DNA of 64,000 nucleotides from contig NC_135554.1 in NCBI RefSeq assembly GCF_964340395.1, forward strand, positions 6,839,475-6,903,474, read 5' to 3'. The translations under genes and the position numbers were made by a program. Below, one piece after another: positions 23,920-35,358 of this stretch; the stretch's first letter is position 1, and every line of letters begins with the position of its first letter. Under the pieces are notes generated by a model. The model ran no database searches, had not been told where the DNA came from, and saw nothing but the letters and a program-made list of their open reading frames with translations. This DNA comes from Glandiceps talaboti (taxonomy: Eukaryota; Hemichordata; Enteropneusta; Spengelidae).

Positions 23920-26900
23920 ATGGTACGTTTTCAGGGTTCAGGGTATCCCTGAAAGTTTTCATACCATGTACTATTTACAAGGGTGTCGATTATGAATCAA
24001 AAACTGAGCTTGTTGGTGGTAAAATGTCGGGAGTCTATGGTAATCAAAATGAGCTTTATCGATTGTCAAAATGGCGGTTACCGCAAATCAGATATTTTAA
24101 GAACAGTACAATCCATAATATACCGTAGAACTCAAACCTATATTTAGTTCTTTCATTGTGAAATTATAAACGACTGCGGTAACATTAGTATGTATATGGT
24201 ATTTGATGCAGAATTATTTTCCACTTTTCAGCTGCTCTTAACTATATATACATTAGCTTTGATCTTGGACTCAAGCGGTCACGGACCTGTAGAGCCTTGT
24301 CAGAGAAACTGTGATGCAGGTAGGTGTAATAACTGACGACGAACACTCATGGGGTCAGTGTTAATGCAGGAGGTAACCAGGATGCTCAGTGAAAACATGT
24401 GTTGTTTGGTAGAGTCAAACTTACTACTTTGCAAATTTATTAAAAACCCCTCTCTGCTACCTACAACCGATGGCAGACCGCATATTCAAACACGAATTCT
24501 TTCCACTCTCACAATGATCATATCATCGCTTACAAATTAACATAATCTGTGTCCATACAACACCTTTGAAGTAGTCGGTTCCATCCTATTTAAATATTTA
24601 CAAGAATGTAGTGGACATGCAAGTAAAATGTTATATATGTTCAGTCCCACATTCCCATTGTCACCAAAAATTAATTTTAAAACGTAGTACACGTATAGGG
24701 TCAACATGAGCAATGTATTCGTCCGATGTATTGACAATTACAAAACAACTTTCTTTGGCAAAATAGGTTTCTTCTGTAGCAAACACCAGCAAGCCTGTCT
24801 TCAATGTGAAACTGGAACATACACAGCCTTTCCAAATTCGTATGAATCATGTTTTCCACACAACCCATGTGACCTCAACAGAGAAATTACTATCGAGAAT
24901 GGGTCAAGAACACATGACTTTAAGTGCAAGTGTAAAGATGGGTTTTACGAGGGACCTGAAGAAAATTGCCAAAGATGGTCTGTCTGTGATAAAGGTAGCG
25001 GTGTTGTAACTCCAGGTAAGTGTTAGGTTTTGTGATAAGCAGTTGATCCTTAGATATAAAGCTAACGTGGTAAATTTTATTAATAACAATTTTGTATAAA
25101 ACAATTTAAATAATCTATGCAGTTTAATATGTACATAAAGACTGTGGCCATTAACATCATCATAGGTAAAAGAAAATGTTGTTTAGTCATTCTAAATGCT
25201 TATACCTCATGAAGTAAGAATTAACGTTAGATTTCTCCCAAAATATTGTCAATTTAAAAGAGGAATACCATACCTTTGTATTTCCGACGATTATATAATG
25301 CACGGGTGTTAGTGAAGATTGGCGTGAGACTGGAAAATTCGATGAAAAAAGCAAAAAAACAACAATGGCAAATGACAGGGGAAAGAGTAATTGAAGAGAC
25401 AATGTACTTCGCGTACACAGAGGTATATTCAAATTGCATAGTTCCTCGCCACAACAACAACAACAACAACAACAACATCGCCAACGTCTCTTATATTCAA
25501 AATTGACTCAGTCTGGTCGATGTAATTACGTCACAATATGAATATCCACAATCCTAAATGGCCTTTAATGTTATTTTACATGCTGACTGGATAGTATGAA
25601 ACTCTAATGTAAGTACTCAGCTGATTATGCAATATAAAACAAATGTCCATTTCCGATAACATAACATCCGAAAATAGGGTAGGTAGGTCAGAGTTTTTTT
25701 TTTCAATTACTTTACGCCAAGATATGACAGTAGTCAGTCACAATACTTCCATGAAAGTTTGATTGGAGTAAATGATGACAATTATAGTTAAGTAGACAAA
25801 TACGTAGACTACACATACCGTTATGATCTAAAAAAATACCCAGTTTCTCTTTGGAATACGACCTTTATAAAATGTTAGCACAGATGAGACAAAGGCATGT
25901 ACAGAAGTATAGACAAAGGCATGTACACAGAAACAGAAGAAAATTGTTACATTTTACCTTTTGTAAGCTAAAAAATAATGTTAAGGGTCGAGGGCTTAAA
26001 CTAGGGTCTGTCGGATTATCGGAAACTCACTATTGTATTTATTTGGCCTGTTGCATTTGGTTTCGTTCTTCATTTTAAGGAACTCCAACTTCGGATGTGT
26101 ATTGTGAGGTGTGTGCTGAGGATTTCTACTCAGATGTGAAGGATTCGTTATCCACATGTTCAAAACACACAAAGTAAGTTCATTTATGCTTCGAATGCTT
26201 GCTTACTCTGATGTTAAAAAACGTATTTCATAATTAGACGTTTTGATTAAGTAATTATCGGAAATCTATACTTGACAAGCAGTGACAAATATTACCATGT
26301 GGTGTCCAATGTATAGTTTCATTGATTTGAGATCTAAACAAAGTTGGCATTGAATGTGAGACGCGTGAGATTTTAAGATGTTTGAATTATAAATCTTTAA
26401 TGTGACATACCTTTCCATCTTTATAAGAAAATAATATCAAATCTAATGTATCAATAAACATCATTCTAAATAGGCTTGTTTGAATTTTCATTTCAGGTGT
26501 GAGAAATATATCAAGAAGGGTTCAAAATTCAGAAATTCTGTATGTGCATCATCTGTAGATGCTGGACAGGGTAAGTATTTATTACCTTGTACTCTGGTGT
26601 AATCACAGGGGCTTGAAATTGGTCATATTTGTTTACAAATAGTTGTTTTTGTTTATTGTTTAATTTCTTTCATTAAACAAAATTGTTTATTGTCTACACT
26701 TACATTTGCTCTTTAAAAAATATCTTTTCCCTACAAGGTGCCATGTAATAAAGTAACGATATGAAAATTTGGTGCTGTGTATTTAGAAAAAACTAAATCA
26801 ATTTTTGTGTTTGTTCTTACTGCATGCCATCAACCTTTGACCCTTCCTCGGGCCCACTCACCATGTAATTAGTAGTCTTTTCTCTGTGTGGGACGAGGAA

Positions 26901-27189
26901 GAGTCAATGGTTAAGGGCGCGCCGTAGAACTAACTCATGAATAATTAATAAGGTAAACATAGTATAGTTAGGCTGGTTTATTAACACCAACAAAAGAACA
27001 GCTTAAAGTTCATTTTGAAAAAAAAACACACCAGATTTTCAAATCATCGCTTTATTACATGGCACCTTGGTAGGAAAGAAACAAAAAGAATTTTTTGTAA
27101 AGAAAGAAAGTAAACAATAAACTAAAACAACTACTTTTAAACAAATATGGCCAATTGCAAGCCCCTGTGATATAACTTGACAAGGCATG

Positions 27190-27242
<53 letters not shown>

Positions 27243-27255
27243 TACATACATACAT

Positions 27256-27292
<37 letters not shown>

Positions 27293-27639
27293 TACATACA
27301 TACATACATACATACATACATACATACATACATACATACAGAGTTACTTATGAAGTTTTCATCATATGCTCCCCATTCACAGAACACTCTGTCAACAGTA
27401 CTGCAAGTTACAATGAAGATGGAAATGTGCCTTGGTACTTCATCATAATAATTGTGCCGCTTCCAATTATTGCTGTGGCGATGCTAGTCATACTTGTATT
27501 AATGTTCTATCAACGTTGCAAATCACATAAGATCAGGGAAACTAATAAGGAGGAAGTTGGTGATGAGACTGAAAGAATGGAACCTTTTGACGACAATACA
27601 GTCGACAACAATGGTAATCTAGTATGCAACATTGATTAA
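23920..27639 (+). CDS. TNF-receptor superfamily-like type I membrane receptor 2, 6 exons
   Basis: Model: 23920-23922 (ATG alone, donor GTACGT), 24232-24319, 24767-25015, 26080-26173, 26497-26570 and 27383-27613. It either reads on to TAA at 27637-27639 (254 residues) or splices onward at the donor G/GTAATC. Residues 1-16 form a signal peptide (LLLTIYTLALIL). The ectodomain has TNFR cysteine modules: CQRNCDAG, CLQCETGTYTAF, CKCKDGFYE, CEVCAEDFYSD and CSKHTKC. One transmembrane span lies at about residues 187-212 (FIIIIVPLPIIAVAMLVILV), then QRCKSHK and a short acidic tail. No death domain was seen. Exon phases 1-1-2-1 equal those of the divergent paralog at 13411-19919, and the fourth exon is 94 nt in both. 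A ligand of the TNF family is expected. The 3-nt coding first exon is supported by the NRF1-like/TATA promoter just upstream but is the weakest part of the model. Confidence 0.8.
26583..27185. repeat. long imperfect inverted repeat with spacer
   Basis: The left arm at about 26583-26780 (CACAGGGGCTTGAAATTGG, ending near GGTGCCATGTAATAAAG) is repeated in reverse complement at about 27008-27185. Roughly 180-200 bp arms flank a 230-bp spacer. It lies in the intron before the transmembrane exon of receptor 2 and looks like a foldback or two facing copies of one element. Confidence 0.75.
27191..27341 (+). repeat. (CA)n / (CATA)n compound microsatellite
   Basis: Alternating blocks of CA and CATA dinucleotide/tetranucleotide repeats immediately upstream of the transmembrane exon of receptor 2 (acceptor at 27382). 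Long Tyr/His/Thr and Cys/Val/Tyr frames here are repeat artefacts. Confidence 0.92.
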
Positions 27640-27861
27640 TTCTTATATATGGTGTTGTAATAATGTCGACTTGCCACTCAGCAAAGCGAAATCCACCATA
27701 ACACATATACTGGAAAATTTACATAACTCAAAGTTTTGTTGTTGTTGTTGTCGTCTGTTTGTTTGTTTGTTTTGTTTGTTTGTTTGTTTATTTGTGTATA
27801 TGTATATGTTTCTTTCCGTGTTTGTTTCCATGTGTGTGTGCCTCTGTATGTATGTATGTAT

Positions 27862-27895
<34 letters not shown>

Positions 27896-28323
27896 TTTTG
27901 TGTGTAAAATTTACATATACATATACATGTACAGTCTTAAAAACAATGATTGGTTCATTCGAATTACCCTGTTTAATTCACACGTTAATTATGAAGAGCA
28001 ATTTGGAATCGCGTTACACCGAAATGTACGGACACTATATGACATCAAGAAACATACTGAGATTATGTCGAACAAGTTCATCGACGACATATCTGAAATA
28101 ACTGAAAGAACAGTGAAATTTAAGGAGATGATTTAGTTAAGCGTAGATCTAATGCTGGGATTAGGGAAATTAAAATGATAAAGGAGACATAAATTGTATC
28201 AAAGATGGAATGCATTTGCAATTCATCAAATATAATGTAATCTAAGTGATTTACTTATAACTGTGATCAAATACAGCTGTTACACAATACAGTAAAATTA
28301 AATTTCTTTTTACTTATACATAG
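27640..28323 (+). other. intergenic or intronic stretch with microsatellites and an ambiguous exon
   Basis: (TTG)n and (TTTG)n runs at 27736-27790 and a (TG)n run at 27858-27905. From about 27936 two overlapping plus frames stay open for about 170-200 nt: one ends at TGA/TAA near 28101, the other at TAG near 28136. The second frame has balanced composition (YEEQFGIALHRNVRTLYDIK). The acceptor TACAG just before 27935 fits receptor 2 in phase only for the first frame. Unresolved. Confidence 0.35.
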
Positions 28324-28892
28324 AGAACATGAGCCGTACACAGGGTACAAGACGTAAAGACAAGAAAAATGTAAGTAAATATCCCTTCACCTTGGTGTTT
28401 TGGTTTATAAATATCTTTTATCTGTAAATTATTAAACTATTGTCTTCCTCTCTTAAGATGAATGTATACAGATTATATAATGTGTTTCTATAAGATAAAT
28501 TGTCTGGAAGCAAAGGTAAAAACTTCAAAGTATTCTGATTCAAAAGTGCAATTAATTTCTAAACCAAATATGACCAGTGTTTCTTTCATTTTCTGCAGTT
28601 GATTCCATTGGTTCTTTTCGCTATAACTTTCCTTATCCTTCTGGTAATCATCGCTATTGTAATTATCTGTTCCTGTCCTTTGAATCAAAACCAATCGATA
28701 GCTGTGAAAACTTTGATTATGCTAGAGCTCGTTATGGCATTTGTTACTGTGATTAGTACTTGGTGCATTCCATATTGCCTGGATGGATCTGTTCGCGACC
28801 CTTTAAACATTGCCACAACAACTGTATCTGTAATTGCGCTAATAGGTGGTGGTTTCTTGTGGAAGGTATGTCATATTGATACTACTTTGTAA
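28324..28892 (+). CDS. three-span membrane protein segment, own gene or receptor 2 extension
   Basis: Two exons: 28324-28370 (after ATAG, donor GTAAGTA) and 28599-28865 (after TTCTGCAG, donor AAG/GTATGTC). Alternatively the frame runs on to TAA at 28890-28892. An ATG at 28329 opens MSRTQGTRRKDKKN, followed by three hydrophobic spans: LIPLVLFAITFLILLVIIAI, then LIMLELVMAFVTVI ending in a CIPYC pair, then ATTTVSVIALIGGGFLW. The first exon needs phase 1 before it, which is the phase left by the receptor 2 exon ending at 27613. It can therefore be an in-frame C-terminal extension (351 residues up to 28865) or an independent small protein of about 103-111 residues. The family was not recognised. 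Confidence 0.5.
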
Positions 28893-28989
28893 CAACTAGT
28901 TTTATTGATATCAGTACAGATGAAGTAGGTTTATGTTGATTTACTTGTACATTGAATTGAATTGAAATATGTTCCACTAGATAAGAAAA

Positions 28990-29480
28990 ATATATACATA
29001 GTCTTTGAAAGCAGCATAAAGAACAATTCTCGAGAGGGCCATGGAAATAGTTCCTTAGGAACTAAGCATGGTCCGTGGACCACACATGCAACTGTGTTAA
29101 TTGAGGGGTTAAACCTTAGGGATCGGGATGTTATTACAGATGTTAGCTTTGATTGGATAGCTATGGGAGTATTGTTATTTAGAATATGGTATTATAATCT
29201 TAGGAAAGGGGATGCAATCCAGTTTTGAAGATAAATACCAATTTCCGTGTATTCTGAAACATATTTTGATAAGATATTGGGGAATTTGGCATCATACACC
29301 GATGATACATCAGTTGTACCCTTTTGTTACTTTAGGTGATGACAGAATGCTCAGTCAACTAGCTACGTACAAGTACATTTTGAAAACAGTGGAGATTGTT
29401 CACCTGCAAGTTATGATGGACTTGAATAAGGAACAGACTCGGTGGAGCAGCAGTGTGTCACAAGATAGTTATGGATAACG
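28990..29480 (+). pseudogene. possible LINE reverse-transcriptase relic
   Basis: In a shifted frame near 29286-29318 the sequence reads LASYTDDTSVVPF, resembling the YADD box of non-LTR reverse transcriptases. It is preceded by LRKGDAIQF, similar to the RQGDPLSP box, and followed, after a one-base frameshift, by GDDRMLSQL. At least two frame breaks separate these parts. Decayed and non-functional if real; the resemblance is weak. Confidence 0.35.
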
Positions 29481-31340
29481 AGCTATGATTGACCCATGGA
29501 GGTATCACGTGCTTGGCATACATGTTATTACACTGATCATGGTATATTCTATGGACTGACTTACTGTCCTATTTTACCACAAGTTAGAGTACAGCTGATC
29601 CAATCCACAGCTACGTATACAATCAATTGATTCTCGTTGATCAATACTGTTGAAATCCAAGACATATGGATAGGCTTGTATCCTTGTGGGCTTTGTTATA
29701 TTCTAGACTACCACCAATATGGCTGTCTTTACACGAAAATGCTACATCTGCACATCTAAATTACTACAACGATGATTGTCATATGCTTTCATATATTTTC
29801 GAGGTCAAGAAATCTATTTCAGCCATTTAGATATCTTTTGATCCCTATGTCATAAGGTGATGTCATGGCTAGTAAAGTATTAATTGTGTTATATATATTG
29901 ACAGATTGAGTTTATTGACCAGCCAACAGGTATTGTGGTCATTAATATTAACAGTTTGTTGAAGGAAATATTGATCAATCAAACTGAATAGTACATACAG
30001 AGAACTGAGCCATCACACACTTCTAGGCTGTAAAGATCACGTCAGAGAATTGAGATTGAGTTTAATTATGTTATTTTTATATCATTTTTGTTATAAGCTT
30101 AGACTACAAGATGCCTGCTACAATTCCCGAAGCCATCATTTGCTATTGACTGAACTCAAACCAGGTGTTTAGGAATACTACATAACGCTTTGATGACGTA
30201 ATTATTTACTAAAATGTCGACTATATTACCAAGAGTGCTAAAAACGTCAGAATGTGATTTCAGTGCCACTGAAGGCATGCATTGACATTAACATTATACT
30301 AGAATACATTATATTTAAAACCTCGACTCTTAGGCGTCAAAAGTTAACCCAAAAAACCTTCCAAACCTGGACTGTGCCCCTTTAATTGTGGTGCTCTGTA
30401 AAATGTCCCACTTGAGTCAAATATGTATAAATGTATAAATAATGTATATTGTTTGAGTAACTTTAAAGAGGTCAGCGAACTATGCAATCATTATGGTTAC
30501 CAAACTTGTACAACAGGTATTTTATATGGTTTGGTCAAACTCCACAGAATCAGAGTAACCCTTGACCCCCACGTACTATATAACAAAACATCATTGTACA
30601 GACTTCATTGAAGACATAGTCCCCAACTGGTGTGTTAAATGGCAAATTTACAGTTCAAACTTGAATGTGTCACTAGACACAAAACTTCATAATTTATTGA
30701 CCAATTTGTTGTAATTCGACCGCGACCTTGAATATGGAGATCAAAGTCAAAGGTCGGGATATAAAAAGAAGCTTACCCTTTTTTATATGGACATGTAAAT
30801 GGAGTTTTCGTGCATTCAACTTCTTGAGTTAACATAGAAAGAAAAGTGTTGGTCATTTCACCTTGAAAGTGTTTGTCAAAGTCAAAGGTCAATATATAAT
30901 TGGAAAGCTCATTATTGATTATGTGAGATTTGAAATTAATTGGCGTGCATATGTTTGTCCAATAACGAATAAAAGACATGATTGAAGTATCATCACTTGA
31001 AATGGTTTGATTCAAAAGCTATGAAGATAACCAAAATTTGCCTATTTGACCTTGAAGAAGACTTTCAGGGTCGAAGCTCGAGGTCTTAAAAGAAAGTTCT
31101 TATATATGGGTGGAGACATTTGTATGGAGTCACTATGTATTAAACCTATGACATGAATTGTGCAAATTAAACAACTAATATTTGATTCAGAGCGCATGTC
31201 TCACATAGTATGTTTACTTTTGTGCCAGGTTTGGTTGAAATCACTTGGTACGTACGCACGCACACATGACTAACTAACGGACGTATGGAAGGAACCCAAC
31301 GTATAAGTCCCCTCCAAGTCCTGCCCGTAGGGGACTAAAA
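29481..31340 (+). repeat. intergenic DNA, right part a copy of the AGTCCC-tailed repeat
   Basis: No gene was seen. From about 30360 to 31340 the sequence carries repeat blocks (TTTGTGCCAGGTTTGGTTGA, then a GACTAACTAACGGACG block). It ends in the tail ATAAGTCCCCTCCAAG facing GTAGGGGACTAA, as in the 5270-6430 element. A fragment with GTGCCAGGTTTGGTTGAAAT also lies at 56828-56850. Confidence 0.5.
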
Positions 31341-31552
31341 TAACCACCAGGTAACAAACAGTGATTACTATATTTACAGAGTGTCCTAGTTCGTTTGATG
31401 TCTACCTACATACGCTATGGTAGACAGTAAAGAATAAAGCATATTATTGTCATCATAGATCTGAATTGAAATATGCTGTGATCTTGGAGTTATATACAAA
31501 AGGACATACGAGGGTGCTACTACCCTAGACTTTTAATGGGGTTCCACTGTCT

Positions 31553-31559
31553 ACATACA

Positions 31560-31590
<31 letters not shown>

Positions 31591-31642
31591 GTACATACAT
31601 ACATACATACATACATACATACATACATACATACATACATGT
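31553..31642 (+). repeat. (CATA)n microsatellite
   Basis: About 22 ACAT units interrupted once by TATGTACA. Confidence 0.9.
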
Positions 31643-32934
31643 ACTTAAAGGGTGATTCACAATTCCCTATGAAAAATCATCTGTATATGTTAAATGCAAA
31701 GCTAACTATTTAAAATTGCGAGATAAGTGAGAAAAAAAGGTTAACACTGGCGACCCGAGCAGTCATGAATAGGTTAAGGGTTAAAGCACAACTGTGTATA
31801 GTGAGCTTCAGTTAGGTTTTGGTGAGTTGAAACTTGTTGAACAGCGAGCCGTGATCATTTCAAAATTAATTTTAGCAGCTTTTCATAAAGGAACGAAAAC
31901 CATCGTTGGCTATAGCTTAGATGACATTCGTTTCGTAGAAAGATACTGTCATTTCCAAAGAATGTGCAAATACTTTCCACTCAACAATATTCCACCAACC
32001 TTGCAAATACACCTACTCCTCCAGATCTGAGTCTGCACAGGGACCAGGTGTTTTTATGACGCATCAAACAAGGTAAAACAGCTACGGTCACTGCAGCTCT
32101 CCCTGTGATACCCAAAAATTGCCATAATTACTAATCCATAGTAAATCCATGAACAGACAAACAGACAGAGTGGTCATGTCAGACGGAAGAAAGAATACAT
32201 ATATCCCACTGTCGAGTGTACAGTGTTACTATTGATCGTCGATGCTAAAAAGTTTCTTATCAATTGTTTGAGATACAATGCATTGACGCGATCAAAGTCT
32301 CCCACATTTAAGTATTATATATTGTTCGTACTAATTTACAACTGCGAAGCTATCAACATATCAGAGGAAGGGGGTGATGTAGGTATTGAGATTTATTTAG
32401 ATAGTTGGCAACTATCTAAATTGCATGTAATGTTTGCATCTGTCAGTTACCCAGTACCTCTGTCAAGCAACTACTACTCGTTGTTGCCCGAGTAGTACGT
32501 ATGGGGTTTTGTTCTTCGTCAAGAAGATATTGTCCCATCTTTTACATTTACTGAGGAGGTTTACCGAGTTACGTCAAGTGTGTACATTCATCCCAATCCG
32601 TATGCCCCAACACCATTTTTGTTTTGCTACAATAAAGTCATATCTTTCACCCTTAAACACATATGAACATTTCAACCTTTTGTTTGACTTTGAAATCCTG
32701 GTGCACATTAATAATACACACCAATAGTATGTACCGGTTTAAAGATATTAGACTGGTTGGTAGGTTACTAATACTATGCACGTTGACTACGACCTTTGAT
32801 CTTTGCTTTATCAACTAAAAGACTATTGTATCCGCGCCATCATGCACAGTTTGTATGCAAATCCCCCATTATACGAAGTAACGATCACTCACGAGATTTC
32901 AGAAAATCTCACAATTGCGAGAGTATACATATGA
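31643..32934. other. no gene recognised
   Basis: Open frames of up to 97 codons occur, but without family resemblance, convincing splice sites or a signal peptide. No function is proposed. Confidence 0.4.
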
Positions 32935-32991
32935 ATGTATGTATGTATGTATGTATGTATGTATGTATGTATGTATGTATGTATGTATGTA

Positions 32992-33044
<53 letters not shown>

Positions 33045-33067
33045 GTATGTATGTATGTATGTATGTG

Positions 33068-33100
<33 letters not shown>

Positions 33101-33252
33101 GTATGTATGCATGTGTATGTATGTATGTATGTATGTATGTATGTGTGTATGTATGTATGTATGTATGTATGTGTGTATGTATGTATGTATGTATGTATGT
33201 ATGTATGTATGTATGTATGCATGCATGTGTGTGTGTGTGTGTATGCATGTGT
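32935..33252 (+). repeat. (ATGT)n tetranucleotide array, over 300 bp
   Basis: An almost continuous run of ATGT units with short (GT)n interruptions and scattered ATGC variants. Every Cys/Val/Tyr/Met frame on the plus strand and Ile/His/Thr frame on the minus strand here is produced by the repeat. Confidence 0.95.
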
Positions 33253-33887
33253 AGGATTTTTTTTGTCGTTGTTCAGTCTTATTTTGCCACAGTACAAAAA
33301 CACCAGTCTAAATTTTAAAAATGCCATAGCAACACCATATAGTTGTAAAGAAAACAGTGATGCAAAAACAATCGTGTGATATTTTTAAAAAAAATCATTT
33401 AATGACAGTTTCCAACCAGAAATACAGACTTGGTTTTGTCGAAATAATATTGACTTTACTAAATACTGTATAAAATCAAGATAAGAAAATCAAGACTTGC
33501 GATATTGAAAATTGGATTTTGAATTAGAAGTAAAGTGTTGTGAATAAACCATGAAAAAATGACTATGACTTAATTGGACCGTACGAGGCGCTGTCTCTCT
33601 CTAACATTTTCACTTTATGTATATAAGCTTATTATATATATCCGAATCGTTGGGTTTTTATTTTATTTTATTTTTATCAACATTCCTATTCCACGACACT
33701 AACTTGTAATCTCCAAGCGCAAAAGTTTTCGCAGAACGGAATCTATCTACCGGATCTCTTTATATATTCATTGAATAAACAAAATAGCACGGACTTTTCT
33801 TTTAAATAAAGACCTTTTACTATGGCAACTATGTAAATTACATCTGATGTTACTCATAACAGTGACTTCAACTTGTCATGAACATTA

Positions 33888-34210
33888 TCATGGTGCAAAT
33901 GTCAGAACGTGAACTTGTCCTTTGGACCAAGCAGGGCAAAATATCTCCTCATACCCATCATTATCGACGTCGATAGCTGTAAGGGCACCGAGTGTACCGC
34001 TAATACTCCACATTGCTACTTTGTAATAACTCCAGTCGTTAACGTCTGAATCATTGTATGGTTCTATTAAGTACACTGTGCCGTCGTCGTCTCCTGTCAC
34101 CATTATTAGGGGTTTGATTCTATCTGGCTCACTGCAGAAAAAGAAAAGCAATGTCAGATGGGTTTCGCTTTATATCACATGTCACTTAATACAGACTTAG
34201 TTTAGAATAG

Positions 34211-34250
<40 letters not shown>

Positions 34251-34265
34251 TCCTACTACCACCTC

Positions 34266-34317
<52 letters not shown>

Positions 34318-35298
34318 TTAGAAACAAAGCAAACGACTCCCAAAATTGGTTTGATTTGCCACTGTGACAATAAAATCAAAAACGGAATTCATAGTTACCA
34401 TTTCTGTAACAGTAAAATTTCATCTCTTCGGATGAAAAAGTAACTACCGTCCTTCCGACGTTTTATATGCCAAGGAATTTTCGTTGATTCCATAATTAAG
34501 TCCTTGCCCTTTCGCACATTTTTAAGACGAATGCACACTTTTATGATTTTATGACATTTACTTTTTTCTTGAAGGAGATGAAAAATTAACTGAATGATAA
34601 TTCAATAATTAATCAAATAACAATCACGTAGGGATTTTTATAATTAGCCATCAAAATGTTGTCTTCTATTCCATCTATCAATGATATACTTTGACATATT
34701 ACCTTGCTGGACGGAAAGTGAAACCTGATCCCGGTGCACCCCTTCCTTCTCCGATGCCACCGTCGAATCCATCTGCTAATAGATGTCTTGGCCATTCGTC
34801 GGTCAGGAAATTATCAGGAATTTCATAAGCCATGACTGTACCATTGAAATTCCTAATGAGATGAACACGTGTATCAATAGTGTATGTCATGGTCAAAGTG
34901 AAAACTAGATTTATCAAATCACCAACTTCTCATAATCTAGAATTATTAGTTTTCGCAAATAAGGAGTTTTGAACAATTCTCTTAGAAAATATAGTTGGCA
35001 GCATAGAGCATTTTCTGCGTAGTTTGTTTTCATGTAGTAACTTTAATTAAAACAGTTTATTGAAGGTGGCTGCTATTTTTCATCTGATGTTGATTAATTT
35101 TTGTGTATATTTGAATAATTATAGAATAATGTACCTAGGAGACGAATTTAATTGAAATAAAAACTTCTTCAAATATCTACAAATTTTGATATACAAAGAA
35201 GTTTTTTCTTGTCTTGTCTACCGTCTATTTTCAAGGAAATTGAGAATCTTGTAGATTAGAATGAGTTTTCTTGGAGAAAAAACAGACAGCAAGAGCCA

Positions 35299-35358
<60 letters not shown>

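Noticed and set aside
27039-27387. Tyr/Val/Cys/Met-rich minus-strand frames
   Set aside because: Translations of the CA/CATA microsatellite.
32796-33379. Cys/Val/Tyr/Met and Ile/His/Thr open frames of over 100 codons
   Set aside because: Produced by the ATGT tetranucleotide repeat.
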